Assembly: GCA_002786065.1 (NCBI GenBank)
Contig: NHNY01000019.1
Location: 248,001-312,000, forward strand
Direction of reading: 5' to 3'
Length of the DNA: 64,000 bases
DNA from: Microcyclospora pomicola
Lineage: Eukaryota > Ascomycota > Dothideomycetes > Capnodiales
In this document: positions 52,813 through 63,166 of the stretch, one piece after another
Layout: the number at the start of each line of letters is the position of its first letter
Position numbering within the stretch: position 1 is the stretch's first letter
Program-made: the position numbers and the translations under genes
The notes under the pieces: generated by a model
Told to the model about the DNA's origin: nothing
Seen by the model: the letters and a program-made list of their open reading frames with translations, nothing else
Databases searched by the model: none

Positions 52813-54565
52813 CTAAGTAGAGTATTCAACCGGCATCAGTCCATAGATAGGTCTACCACGAACGACCAGGGCCTTTTCCTGCCGGAAGATCCTAGGCTCC
52901 TCCAGACGCTTGGTCTTTAGAAATCCTCCCGTCACGTCGCTTATAAGCTGTAAGCTAGTCAGCATGAGCATATCAGGTAGATGTTTCACGGTTGACTTAC
53001 CTTCTGAAATGGGTCACTATACTTCACGCCACACTTGCTGTTGCTCTCACAGTGTCGAATCAGCGAAGCGACGGTTTTGAAAAGCTTGAGGCAGCATGGA
53101 CAGCGCCATTGCATCTGACCATGACCGTACACCCAGTGTGTCTCGAAATCGGTCGGGCTGTCGAACTTGGCTTTGCAATCCGGATCGGGACAGCAGTACT
53201 TCCACACGATCGAGTCGATGACCGGCTTTTGTGTCTCTGGATCGATCATCATCATGCCAGTCTTGCTATCAAGCCTGGGGACTTCCACATACGCCAAGAA
53301 CCGTTCGACATTGTAGTCTTCTGATCGTGGATCCCACCAGTGAGAGTAGAGGACGTTTCCTTTCTTGGAATCTTGCGCAGTATCCTCCTTGTGTTTGGTG
53401 AAGCTAGACCAGTCTCCGGCTTCTGCTTTGGGTATCTTCTGGACGTTCTGTTGGGACAGCTTCTGTGCTAGGTTGCCATCATTCCATACATTCGATGCTG
53501 TAGCTTGCGAATTCGAGGTTCCGCGTCCAGAATATGTTGAAGCGATCGATGCGGTCTCCACTTTCACACCACCGCGTCGGCTTGTGACAATACTGTCATC
53601 TCCATCTGAGTCGTAGTTGATGGAAGAAGTGGTAAAATTCTCATATTTACTTCGGTGCTGGTCCAAATGCGAGGCCATTGCCATGTCAGGCAGCCGTGGC
53701 CACTTCTCATCTTTCGCACGAGTATATGACCCAAACTGATGATTCGCCTTACTAACATTGATCTCGTCAAGCTCTATCAAGTCTGATCCTGTCCGAGTGG
53801 GTTCGATAGGCTCGTGGCCGTCTTTCTGCGCCGGATCATCCTGGTCGAGAAGGATGGGACTTCTGCTGTTTTCATCTTCCTTACTCGAATCGCCAATTCC
53901 CAGAGACTGCATTTGCAGGCCCTCCTCCAGCTGCTGAGGGATGGGTTTGTCCATCTGTAGGGCGGCAAGATACTCCTCTGGCGCATTGAACACGGCTTGG
54001 AGGAAGTGTTTTTGGCGGATGCTGCCAATGAACTCGTGGCGAGTGATGACACTACACTGGGCATCTTCAAGGTGGTGCACCAGGCCAGCAGCCCGCAAGA
54101 AGTATGCTCCACAGCCAGGACATGTGATCGATTGATCTGCAGCATGTTCCTGGATCGTAATGTTAGTGCATAAACCGACAGAACGGTGCATGAACCTGAA
54201 CAGACCTGAGCGCGATGCTTTTTGCGGCCTCCAAAACTCTTGAAGTCAGCCCCACAGAACTCGCACACAATATGTTTCGGCGCTGGAATCTTGGTCTGGT
54301 CATCTTCACCTCCTGCAGCGTCCTTTGCAAAGGCTGTCATCTTGCCTTCGAGCCATGGAGACATGGCATCGATCTTGTGCTGTACGAAAGACTCCCAATC
54401 GTCGCAGTCAACGTCACATTTCTTGCAGTAGTTGTGTCCTGGATCGTCCAATTTGTGCCGCTTCATCTCCTTCAGCGTGCTGAAATGCTTCATACAGTCT
54501 GGGTAGGTGCACTTGACAGGAGGGAGCTCGCCAACTTCAGCGCCACTACCCTTCATGATTGGCAT
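52813..54565 (-). CDS. Multi-C2H2 zinc-finger protein of unknown function
   Basis: Exons 54565-54206, 54149-53001 and 52947-52813 (introns 56 and 53 nt) give 547 residues. Six C2H2-like units are visible: CTYPDCMKHF...MKRHK near residue 19, YCKKCDVDCDDWESFVQH near 48, VCEFCGADFKSFGGRKKH near 100 (the first intron falls between its two histidines), TCPGCGAYFLRAAGLVHH near 130, CCPDPDCKAKF...FETHW near 445, and WRCPCCLKLFKTVASLIRH near 474. Between them lies an acidic, disordered region of about 300 residues. The short last exon is charged (GGFLKTKRLEEPRIF...KALVVRGRPIYG) and reads cleanly to a stop, which supports it. Widespread in Pezizomycotina as 'C2H2 finger domain protein' in my memory; no function known to me. 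Confidence 0.75.
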
Positions 54566-55044
54566 TGCGACAGACTGTGTGGTGAAGTATCTGCTGTGAA
54601 CGGTGTGGTTGTGTGGGTTGGAGGTAGTTGTGACGGTTGTCAACAAGTCAAGTCAGAAGAACATGAAGTTGTATCGCGTGTGAGAGAAGGGAAGGCTACT
54701 GAGGAAGTAGCAGCTCAGTCGAATTTGTCCAGCTCGATCACATGTACCTATCGTTCACATGTCAATCCTATCAAATAAATATTCAGCAAGTGAACTTCAG
54801 CGCTATACAATACGTATCATCATTCTATACTTGGCTGAAGGATCGTTGCAACGGATTGCCCTTACTAACAATATACCTTACCTTCCTTTCGTGGCGTGTA
54901 ATGAAGCACAGATGTCATCACTTTCGGGAAAGGTGTCGTAGTGATCGCATTTCATACATGCAATCCAGTGAGAAGCAAGTTTGTTTGGCATGAAACCCCG
55001 TTCATTCATTGAGTCTATTCGGCTTGAGAAGCGTAAAGCCTTCA
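54566..55044. other. Intergenic region between two minus-strand genes
   Basis: 479 nt: promoter of the multi-C2H2 gene and 3' flank of bystin. No gene recognised. Confidence 0.4.
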
Positions 55045-56550
55045 TCAATCCATCATCGTGTCATCTCCACCAGTGTTTGACTCTGGCTCCAACATAACAC
55101 CTCGCCCCCGCCCCTCTAACAGTTCTCGTCGTACCTCAGGCCCTATCTGTTTATGTCCTCGTACAAGCAGCAGATCGAGCAAAGCCTCTCGCTGGTCTTC
55201 TGTGATTTCGTTCTTATATCTCTGAGCAAAGGCGAGGAGACTTTGATGCCACAAGACAGGAAGCTTCGCCTCAAGAGCACTTTTCTTGTTAGAATATGAA
55301 TTGGCTGTTCCAGACATGTCGACATCGTGGCTTTCACTCGGCTGCACGGCGCGGAAGCGCAAGAAGTGAAAGACGACCGCATCTACCACGCGGTAAGGCA
55401 GGGCGTAGCGTTTCTCGAGCAATGTCCGGATAAAGATGTTGCACGCACCCGCAGACTCAACATCCTGCATCATTTGCTCGGCCGCTATTTCGCACAAGCG
55501 GTAAAGTGCAGTTGCAGAGTGCAGCACAGGTATGCTGACTCGCGCCATGACGGAGCTGATTATGGTGGCCTCGCGAAGTGTGCACGTCCCACTAGCGGTG
55601 ATGGGAAAGAGTAATCCACGAAAGAAGGCTGCCGGTTTATACAAAGACTTCTTCAGAGCTTTATACAGATGAATGTTGAGCTTTTTGGTTTCCATGATAT
55701 CTTCGCGCACTCTTGGAAGCAGGACATCAGAAACGAACGCCTGTGCTACTGGTGGTCGTGATGATATGAAGAGCTTGGTCGCTTCATACACAGCGTTTGG
55801 AGACCAGCCGTCCGGTCGGGTGATCGAAAGCAGAATGTCCCATTGCGGCAGAGTTGGGAGGATTTTGAACGGTTTCGGTACCTTGCCACTCTTGTAACGA
55901 GACAGAATCATTCCGACCTGCGTGTAGACTTCGACCACCTTGGCTGGTAGTTCCACAGCATCGTCGGGATCTCCTCCACCTTGCACTTGTGGTCTGGCCC
56001 CGGCTTGTTGCGACGCCTCAAATGCTGCGATCTTCTGTAAAATTATGTCTGCTAGATTGGTCCCTGGCTCTTGCACTTCGTCGTCCCTGCTATCTTTCTG
56101 TGGCTCTAGTAGTGTCGCCGGGTCGAAGGACGGGTTGAACTTGTTGAACATCTCCAGATCGTCCGGAGCTACCTCTTCCACTTCTTCATCTGATCCCCAA
56201 GCTTCTTCATTCTCCTCATATTCTCCTAACACAGCGCCACCATCTTCATCCTCGCTCTCGCCATCAGCCGCAATCCTGCTCTCGAGGGCGAACGCTGTGC
56301 TGGGCGCTTCTGCAGTAACCTCCTGGCGTTCCGCTGCGTCCTCTGCTACTAGATCTTGCCCAAGGTCCAGGATCCTCCGCGAGGCTTTGCTGTCGACGAA
56401 GCCATTCTGGTCTTCGCCCCCACTTTGAGACTGCTTCCTCTTCTTTCCGGCTTTTTGCTTAAGGGGTGCTGTAGGATTGTACTCTTCGGAGAGTGGATTA
56501 TGTCTCCGGTCCTGTCGTGCAGCGGAATTTGATCGTACGGCTTTGGGCAT
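55045..56550 (-). CDS. ENP1: Bystin, 40S ribosome-biogenesis factor
   Basis: Nucleolar factor needed for 20S pre-rRNA processing and 40S export. Intronless, 501 residues from MPKAVRSNSAARQDRRHNPL, chosen over an in-frame ATG 16 codons upstream because fungal Enp1 begins this way. The N-terminal third is basic then strongly acidic (EYEENEEAWGSDEEVEEVAP). The bystin domain, about residues 190-480, shows YKSGKVPKPFKILPTLPQWD, WSPNAVYEATKLFISSRPP, LNIHLYKALKKSLYKPAAFF, GLLFPITASGTCTLREATII, FIRTLLEKRYALPYRVVDAV and PVLWHQSLLAFAQRYKNEIT, all hallmark stretches. It shares a 232-nt upstream region with the divergent Bre2 gene. Confidence 0.96.
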   Translation of the reverse strand: MPKAVRSNSAARQDRRHNPLSEEYNPTAPLKQKAGKKRKQSQSGGEDQNGFVDSKASRRILDLGQDLVAEDAAERQEVTAEAPSTAFALESRIAADGESEDEDGGAVLGEYEENEEAWGSDEEVEEVAPDDLEMFNKFNPSFDPATLLEPQKDSRDDEVQEPGTNLADIILQKIAAFEASQQAGARPQVQGGGDPDDAVELPAKVVEVYTQVGMILSRYKSGKVPKPFKILPTLPQWDILLSITRPDGWSPNAVYEATKLFISSRPPVAQAFVSDVLLPRVREDIMETKKLNIHLYKALKKSLYKPAAFFRGLLFPITASGTCTLREATIISSVMARVSIPVLHSATALYRLCEIAAEQMMQDVESAGACNIFIRTLLEKRYALPYRVVDAVVFHFLRFRAVQPSESHDVDMSGTANSYSNKKSALEAKLPVLWHQSLLAFAQRYKNEITEDQREALLDLLLVRGHKQIGPEVRRELLEGRGRGVMLEPESNTGGDDTMMD

Positions 56551-56782
56551 TGTCGATGTTGTGCTGGGGTGAAATATTATGCCACGCGCATGCGACAATT
56601 ATTTTTCGACAAATCCCGAGTCGTCTTGAATGCGATAGCGCTAAGATAAGATATTTAAGGTTCTCCCCGCACAAACCTTCCAGCAGCGCAAAGCGCGTCT
56701 GCAGGGCCAAGGTGCGTGCAGTATATGGAATTAGAGTACCTTATACGACACCGCTTTACCCACAACGACATCACTCTACAAG
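56551..56782. promoter_or_regulatory. Shared upstream region of ENP1 and BRE2
   Basis: 232 nt between divergent start codons, with AT-rich patches aattatttttcg near 56597 and gataagatatttaag near 56645 that could serve as promoter elements. No established operator recognised. Confidence 0.35.
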
Positions 56783-58594
56783 ATGGCGGAGGACATAGCG
56801 CCTTCACCTTCTCCGGCGCCCCCACGGCATACTGAACAAGACCACGCGCCTGTTCATCCGTCACCACTTAATCCAGCTGCACCGCGACAAGCATCACGAA
56901 CACCAGTCCCTGCGGCAGCGCCCATACAACGCGAGCAGCGCGAAAAGAAAGAATCACTGAAGAAGCGCGAAAGCCACGCCAATGGCGCATCCAACTCGTC
57001 CACGTCTGCTCTCGGCAAGCGAAAGGCGAACGCCAACCATGCATACCCTTCACCGCAACGCTTCAATGTTCCACCGCCCAAGGATATCGACTATGAGCCA
57101 CCAAAGCCGGATGTCATGGCTGCTCATGAGCCTCAGCCTTTCCTGATGCCAGATAATGTGAGACAACTGTACAGGCCAGCGGATCTGGCGGAGAACAAGC
57201 GAGGGTACCGGTACACCAGAGCCATTGCCGATCCTATGTTCCCACATAAACAATTCTACCGCTCTACATCACCTCCACCTCATTGTGCGCGGCTTAGCTT
57301 CGAGGACTCAGACAGGTGGATGCACTTTACTCGGAACGCGGTGATCACCACTAACGAGAAGGGTTGGCGCATGGTGCGGTCCAACGTTTGTGCCAGGGAG
57401 GGTACATTGTACTACGAGATCAAGGTGCATCGTGGCGTGCCTCCTGAAGGCCCGGACATCACCACAAATCTGCCACAACCTCACATCCGCTTTGGTTTTG
57501 CGCGGCGAGAAGCCCCTCTCGATGCGCCGATTGGCTTTGACGGCTACAGCTATGGTGTCACAGATATTCGGTTCGAGACCATGCATCGAAGTCGGCCTGG
57601 CAAGTTTTTCGTGCCTAAGAAGAGTAAATCCAAATCCATCAAACCTGCTGCACCAACGCCAGTTACACTTGCGCCGGAGGATCAACACGTCAAAGAGGGC
57701 GATGTGATTGGCGTGGAGATCCAGCTCCCTTCTCTCAGTCTGCATCAAAAAGTGGTCAGCGGCGTGTACAACCCTGCCGTCGACGTGGGAGACGGCTTCG
57801 ACCAACCCAATTCCGCTGTTCTCGAGCCGGGTTCAGATGCAATTGATGTGATCCGCGATCGGATCCCCGTCTTCTACAAGGGCAACAGCTATTTCGAAGT
57901 CATCGACCTTGTCGCCTCGCGGCCCATGGAGGTCTACGCCGATCGCGCCACCAACCTCGCCAACCTCTCCGTGAATCCGCTCACGGCGGGCATGAAGGAC
58001 GCACTCAAGACCGTCCCCAACCCAAACCACGACCAAGCACCGCTCCGCACCCTCCCCCACAGCGCCATGCGCGTCTACAAGAACGGCAAACTCATCGGGA
58101 CCGCCTTCGAGAACCTGCTCGCCTTCCTCCCGCCCGCCTCGGCGCAGAGCAAGACCATGGGCGCGCGCGACGGCTTCGACGACGGCATGATCGGCTACTT
58201 CCCCGCCGTCTCGTGCTTCTGGGGCGGCATCGCTGAGGTCAACTTTGGCGACGGGCCCGGCGGCTTCTGGGCCCCGCCCGCCCACCTCGCGCCCACCACA
58301 ACCTCCTCCTCATCAGCCGTCCAGGGGCCAGATGCGGACATGCCCGACGCCGGTGTTGACGCCTCAGGCGCCAAACGCGGCTGGAACCCCGGCCGCATCT
58401 GCCGGCCCATCGGCGAGCGCTACAAGGAACAGGTCGCCGAGGACGTCGTGTGGGACATCATCGACGAGGTCGACTTTTTCATGCAGGACGGCGGCGTCGA
58501 GGGTGGTGCGGGTAGCGGTGCCGCTAATGGGAAGATGTCCGGCGGCGTGGCGGGACAGCCGGAGAGGCTGAAGCAGGAGGAATCGATGGGTTGA
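56783..58594 (+). CDS. BRE2: COMPASS subunit Bre2/Ash2 (SPRY domain)
   Basis: Subunit of the Set1/COMPASS H3K4 methyltransferase; its SPRY domain binds the Sdc1/Dpy30 and Swd1 partners. Intronless, 603 residues. The first 120 residues are disordered Pro/Ala/Ser. FLMPDNVRQLYRPADLAENK and YTRAIADPMFPHKQFYRST lead into the SPRY domain (about 170-500): RLSFEDSDRWMHFTRNAVIT, GTLYYEIKVHRGVPPEGPD, HIRFGFARREAPLDAPIGFD, YGVTDIRFETMHRSRPGKFF, HVKEGDVIGVEIQLP and RVYKNGKLIGTAFENLLAFL. A fungal-specific insertion interrupts the SPRY between two of its strands (basic KKSKSKSIKP). The C-terminus ends with VAEDVVWDIIDEVDFFMQDG, matching the Ash2 Sdc1-binding helix. No PHD or winged-helix part is present at the N-terminus, unlike animal ASH2L. 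Confidence 0.93.
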   Translation: MAEDIAPSPSPAPPRHTEQDHAPVHPSPLNPAAPRQASRTPVPAAAPIQREQREKKESLKKRESHANGASNSSTSALGKRKANANHAYPSPQRFNVPPPKDIDYEPPKPDVMAAHEPQPFLMPDNVRQLYRPADLAENKRGYRYTRAIADPMFPHKQFYRSTSPPPHCARLSFEDSDRWMHFTRNAVITTNEKGWRMVRSNVCAREGTLYYEIKVHRGVPPEGPDITTNLPQPHIRFGFARREAPLDAPIGFDGYSYGVTDIRFETMHRSRPGKFFVPKKSKSKSIKPAAPTPVTLAPEDQHVKEGDVIGVEIQLPSLSLHQKVVSGVYNPAVDVGDGFDQPNSAVLEPGSDAIDVIRDRIPVFYKGNSYFEVIDLVASRPMEVYADRATNLANLSVNPLTAGMKDALKTVPNPNHDQAPLRTLPHSAMRVYKNGKLIGTAFENLLAFLPPASAQSKTMGARDGFDDGMIGYFPAVSCFWGGIAEVNFGDGPGGFWAPPAHLAPTTTSSSSAVQGPDADMPDAGVDASGAKRGWNPGRICRPIGERYKEQVAEDVVWDIIDEVDFFMQDGGVEGGAGSGAANGKMSGGVAGQPERLKQEESMG

Positions 58595-59714
58595 GAGTGG
58601 ATTTGGATCGATTGATCTTCACGTGGAAGAGGGGACGGGGAGGGAGGAAGACGTTCATCGCGGATCGTAGATCAGGTAGCTGGACGAATGGATGGATAGA
58701 TGTATATACATACATACATGTACTGTCTCCGCCATCAGATAAGTCAATTACATACATCCCCTCACTCGTCCACGCACAAGCTCATCTATACGCCAAAGGC
58801 TCCACTCGTCTCGCCCCACAATTGGACATTTGATGGATTGGTCGTGGTATAATCACATGGTCCTTGAATATGGAGATGGAGAGAGATGTGGGAGTTGTGA
58901 GATATGTACAGTAGAACGAGTATGTAAGGTAAGGTAAGGTAAGGTACAGATATATACACATATGTACAACGGAACACAGCGATTATACATGACAAGCACG
59001 AATATGCGTTCGCAAAGCAATTCGCAAAGCCGCAAGCAAGCGAGCCATGCAGCATGTGCGCCCTTTTTTTTGCGCCAGCCTACCAGCCAGCCCGCAGATC
59101 GGGGAATTATAATCAACGCTTTATGAGGTATGATTGCGAACGCCATTTTTGAATTTCCAAATTGCCCGCTCGAAGAATTTCGGGTATATCGCGCCTTCGC
59201 CGTATCCGGGCGGAATGATGCATTTTTGACCGACTGGACGAGCCGAGCTACGACTCGGATGCGCTGCGGTGGTAGAGCCTTCCGTTTTGTTTCCACAAGA
59301 CATCGTTGTACGGAACGTGTCGCCTTGCGTCTCGCTTGTCCTCCGTAAAGCTTTAGGGGGTCGACAGCGCGGAAGCAGATCCATGGGCCTGGAGTTGCGG
59401 GTTTACGACTTGAAGCATTTCGCCGGTGTCAACGCTTGCTGGACAGGTGGTCCTGGGCTGGGCAAGGTAGTAGGCAGATCGTAGAGCGGAGGCTCGAAAG
59501 CGCCACAGTCGAGGTTACGTCGAGACGCTCTCGGGAGTGTGATGTCTGTTCTTTTCGATCTGGGGCATAGATCTGGGCGGGTGATGATCGGTCTGAACGG
59601 CTGTTAAGAACGGAAGATGGACCAATTCAGGCTGATCCGCTTCGCGACTCTAGAACGTACGATTTTCCCTGCCTCAACTTCTCACATCACGAAGCAGAAA
59701 GGTCAAAAGTCACA
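58595..59714. other. Convergent intergenic region
   Basis: 1.1 kb of 3' flanks of BRE2 and the PARG-like gene. It contains an (ATAC)n stretch near 58705-58720 and a TAAGG tandem repeat. No gene recognised. Confidence 0.45.
58925..58946. repeat. (TAAGG)n short tandem repeat
   Basis: Four perfect TAAGG units followed by tac. The reverse complement, CCTTA, is the unit repeated near 35720. Confidence 0.9.
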
Positions 59715-61343
59715 TCACGTCTCAATGCCATCGCGCTCGCCGGAGTAGCGCTCGAGGTACTCCTGCAACTTGCCAGCCTCCAGGTCAAGCCCAGGCATCA
59801 TGCCATCGTCGTCATCCCGCACGCTGCCCGGACTCGCATGGCTCGCGGTGCCGCTGTGGCCGGTGCGCTTGATGAACGCGTGGAACTCGTCGATGCTGCC
59901 GGAGTACCAGCCGGTCTGCTCGTCGAACTGCGGAGACGGCACGAGCAGGGAAAAGTCGGTGACCATCGAGTCGCCAGTGTTCTGATTGTCATGAGGTAAG
60001 TCTATAGCCTTTGGTCGGAACTCGTAGACTTCCGACGCGGCGCAATCCGAAGAGTCGGATGGGACGTCGTTCTCGTCGAAGTTGTAAAAGCTGTTCTCCT
60101 CGCCGTCGGAGCCGGTGTAGCCTTCGACCACATACTCGTCGTCCTCGGAGGCCTTGGCTTCGTCTTCTTCTCGCGTCAGCTCGTCGTTGCTGAAGGCTTG
60201 TGCGGCAAGACCCCGAGCTAGATCTTTGTTGAGGCCGGCGAGTGTTTCGCGTAAGGTCGTCTTTCGTCGGGGATTGTTGGCTTGTTCGATTTGCATTTCG
60301 ATCTCGTTGATCTTGGAAATGAGCTCATCGGTGTTGCTGCTTTCAGCAGTTTGCTGTGCTTTTCTGAGCTGATCGAGGCTGGTCAGAGACGGGAGAGTGT
60401 CTTCCGCTAGTATCCCGCTGAATGCGTCCTGGAACTCGCGGGCAATGCGTCGGTCGGGAATGGCGAAAACGATTTCTCGAATCCCCTCCCATCGCTCCGC
60501 ATTAGGTCTCCGTTGTCGCGGGCTCCCAGCAATGACTTTGCGCCATATCTTCGCAACCTCCTTGACCGGATTACCATATGCGCCACAACCCCAAGCACCC
60601 AAGATCAAAGTCTGTGCGCCTTTGCTTTGCGCGATCCGCAGCACCGCCTTCATCTTGCGAGTGACGAGCTCGCGGTCCCTATCGCAATAGCTGACGCCGC
60701 AGGTGCATCCACCGTCTGCCCGTTCCTCTGTCCGGCCCTCTGACCGTCCGCGCACATCAGGGAAGCGGAGCATGCCAGCACTGATTACGTCGATGAAGAA
60801 CCGATCACGTTTTTCCAGGTCGTTGGCTTCAGGCGTGCAGTCCCGAAACACCATCACGTCTGGTGTGTGGACACCACCGAGCTCTGGCAGGCGATAGAAG
60901 TCGTCCCAGAGGGAGGCGTATAGTGTGGTACGAGCACAGATGAACTCCTCTTGGCTGTTGGCGCCCTCGAGGAACCCGCCTCCAGGTTTGAGAGCCGAAG
61001 CGAAATTCAAAATGGTGGCATTGGTATTCTTCTGAGAGGTCTTCAGGGTTGGGACGGTCCTCTTGCTCGTGGCTGGTCGTTCGGAGACTCTTGAAGCAGC
61101 TTCCAAAGTATCACAGCATTGTACACGAATGCGTGGGGCAGGTGAGGGGGTAAGGTCGCCAGAGGGTACGTTTGGTTGTGGATCGGCAATCAGGTCCGCT
61201 CGATGAATTCCATGTCGTGCCCGTGGGCTCCCTCGCAGGAGGTCGGGGATTGATTTGTTGACAGTTTCCTTTGCTCTTCTTGCTCGTTCCGCGCGACGCA
61301 TGGTGTTGGATGGCATGACCACCGTGGGACATTCGCGACCCAT
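59715..61343 (-). CDS. PARG-like protein (DUF2263 / microbial-type poly(ADP-ribose) glycohydrolase)
   Basis: Macrodomain-fold enzyme family expected to hydrolyse poly- or mono-ADP-ribose. Intronless, 542 residues from MGRECPTVV; another ATG nine codons later is also possible. The N-terminal region has a basic helix (MRRAERARRAKE). The signature loop GGGFLEGANSQEE lies at residues 121-133, giving GGG and QEE, the catalytic pattern of bacterial-type PARGs. ILNFASALKP before it and ICARTTLYASLW after it fit the DUF2263 (TIGR02452) core, and LILGAWGCGAYGNPVKEVAK is the conserved phosphate-binding GAWGCGA loop. After the catalytic domain come a coiled-coil stretch (ISKINEIEMQIEQANN) and a long acidic tail. 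Substrate and compartment are unknown. The start is uncertain since 38 further in-frame codons lie upstream. Confidence 0.88.
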   Translation of the reverse strand: MGRECPTVVMPSNTMRRAERARRAKETVNKSIPDLLRGSPRARHGIHRADLIADPQPNVPSGDLTPSPAPRIRVQCCDTLEAASRVSERPATSKRTVPTLKTSQKNTNATILNFASALKPGGGFLEGANSQEEFICARTTLYASLWDDFYRLPELGGVHTPDVMVFRDCTPEANDLEKRDRFFIDVISAGMLRFPDVRGRSEGRTEERADGGCTCGVSYCDRDRELVTRKMKAVLRIAQSKGAQTLILGAWGCGAYGNPVKEVAKIWRKVIAGSPRQRRPNAERWEGIREIVFAIPDRRIAREFQDAFSGILAEDTLPSLTSLDQLRKAQQTAESSNTDELISKINEIEMQIEQANNPRRKTTLRETLAGLNKDLARGLAAQAFSNDELTREEDEAKASEDDEYVVEGYTGSDGEENSFYNFDENDVPSDSSDCAASEVYEFRPKAIDLPHDNQNTGDSMVTDFSLLVPSPQFDEQTGWYSGSIDEFHAFIKRTGHSGTASHASPGSVRDDDDGMMPGLDLEAGKLQEYLERYSGERDGIET

Positions 61344-63166
61344 GTTGTGCGCGGTGTGTACGGGTATTTGTTGGATCGGAATGCAGTCAGGTCTGCGCGT
61401 GCAATGAGTGAAGAGGCGAAGGAAGTAGATGAGGAGGCGAGTCGAGGTCGCGGTCACATGTGATCCTGAACGAAGTGGACCTTGATGAATTCGTGGCTAG
61501 CTTGTCACATGAAAGCGCGTGAATCTCGGCAGTTGACTCCGCAGCCAATCGGCCGGGCCGCTATTTCTATGTAGTGCTGCTGGCGGGGTTGGCGCACGTC
61601 GCTGTCGACGTCAACGATGGGGATGGCTGATGCAGAGAGTGTGTCAGACGCGACGGCAGCGAAAGAGGAGGAAGCAGAAGAGAAGGGAAGATGTAGACGA
61701 GATGTGTGGAAGGGTGGTGGAAGACAAGGAAGACAGGATTCGGCGCTCGTGACCAGGTGCAGGACAAAGAAGTGACTGACATGTGAAAGACGCAATGGCC
61801 TAACGCAACTTAGCTGGGCGGAGGAAAAGCGGAGGTGCAGCCACAAATAGGAACAGCCACATGCTGGACACATCAACTTCATCATACATAATGTAGCATT
61901 CATATTGCCACGTCTGGTGTCGATCGGTCGTGTTGCTGGCATAGAATACTTGGTGTAGTCCCAAGCACACGACAGATGGCATTCACCGCAGAGAGAATCT
62001 TACAACAACAGCAGCCGAACATCGAACTCCGAAAGAAAAACATACTCCGCGACACCCTGCGTCCCGCCCCATGTCCTGCAGGCTGCATCGATGATCAGCA
62101 CGATTCACTCCAGGTTCCCATGTCATTATCGCATTCGAACCTAAGATCACGAGAGTGTTAAGCCTCCATATCCGGCAAGACAGGTTCGCTGGGATCGGCC
62201 TGATCGACGCAAGTACCATGCCAAACGTCGCGCATTTTCCGGTTTGGGAACCTGATCGAGGTTTCGTGGATGATCGCTGACCGAGCCTCGCTTTCGTCCG
62301 TTCATTTCATACTAATGTGGCGATGTCCACGAGCTCTTCTGATCTTTGGACACTTTGCTGGTAAGACTGCCGCGTTTGACGTTGGAAACACAAGAGTCGG
62401 ACTTCCGTGCTGTGCAGAGCCGCGGAGATCGTATCTCGGTGTACGTGACTGCTGCATACAGATGGAAGTCTGCTACTGTACATCTCTCTATTCTTGGTGA
62501 TGATTAGGGCTGTACGCGACAAGAACGATCGGAGCACTCTTCAAGCACTCGACTGTGCATATTGCTCGTCCATTGGTATGGTTCCGTAGGTCGCAATATT
62601 CGAGCCGGAGATGCAAAACATCTTCGCACCTATACTAGCCTGGACAAATGGCTACTGTTCGCTGCTCTTGATCGATGCCATGGCAGCTGGCTGGATAATA
62701 CACACAAAAACCTCCCTGATAACGGGAAGGTGCAGGTGAAGGTGAAGGTCAAGCAGCAAGATGCAGGTTGAAAGTATCAACGAAGACCGCTTGGTCAACG
62801 AATCGCAGGGGACCTCATGTTGGACCTATGGACAGCCATAGCCCACGTACACACTTGAACGGCAATTGTTTGGATTTTATACCAGTAGTGACTTTCCACG
62901 TTGCCACTTGCACAGTATCGCCTCCTTGTTTTACGTCTCGTGGAGAAGGATAGGTACGTAAAGTCATGTATGAGGTGTACTCAGGCACAGGTCAGAGCAA
63001 GTATGCAGCGCTCAAAGCTCCGTCCAGCAGTTCAGGCTGAATCCGTAGAGCTCGCCAGACCTACCGCATGCAGACGCACTGCGAACTGCACTGTGCTACC
63101 TCAGCAGTTAGATGTCTAAGGTACCTATGAACAAGTAGGTCAAGAGTGACCAGCGACCACTCTGCC
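61344..63166. other. Gene-poor intergenic region
   Basis: 1.8 kb between the PARG-like gene and TRS31, which are divergent. It has a purine-rich stretch at about 61665-61735. Frames up to 145 codons occur on the minus strand but look compositional (Ser/Leu/Pro/His-rich, no motif). No RNA gene or repeat recognised. Confidence 0.45.

Noticed and set aside
61505-61942. 145-codon minus-strand frame with a Cys-rich start
   Set aside because: Ser/Pro/Leu/His-rich throughout, no domain, partly a complement of a purine-rich stretch. Not supported as a gene.
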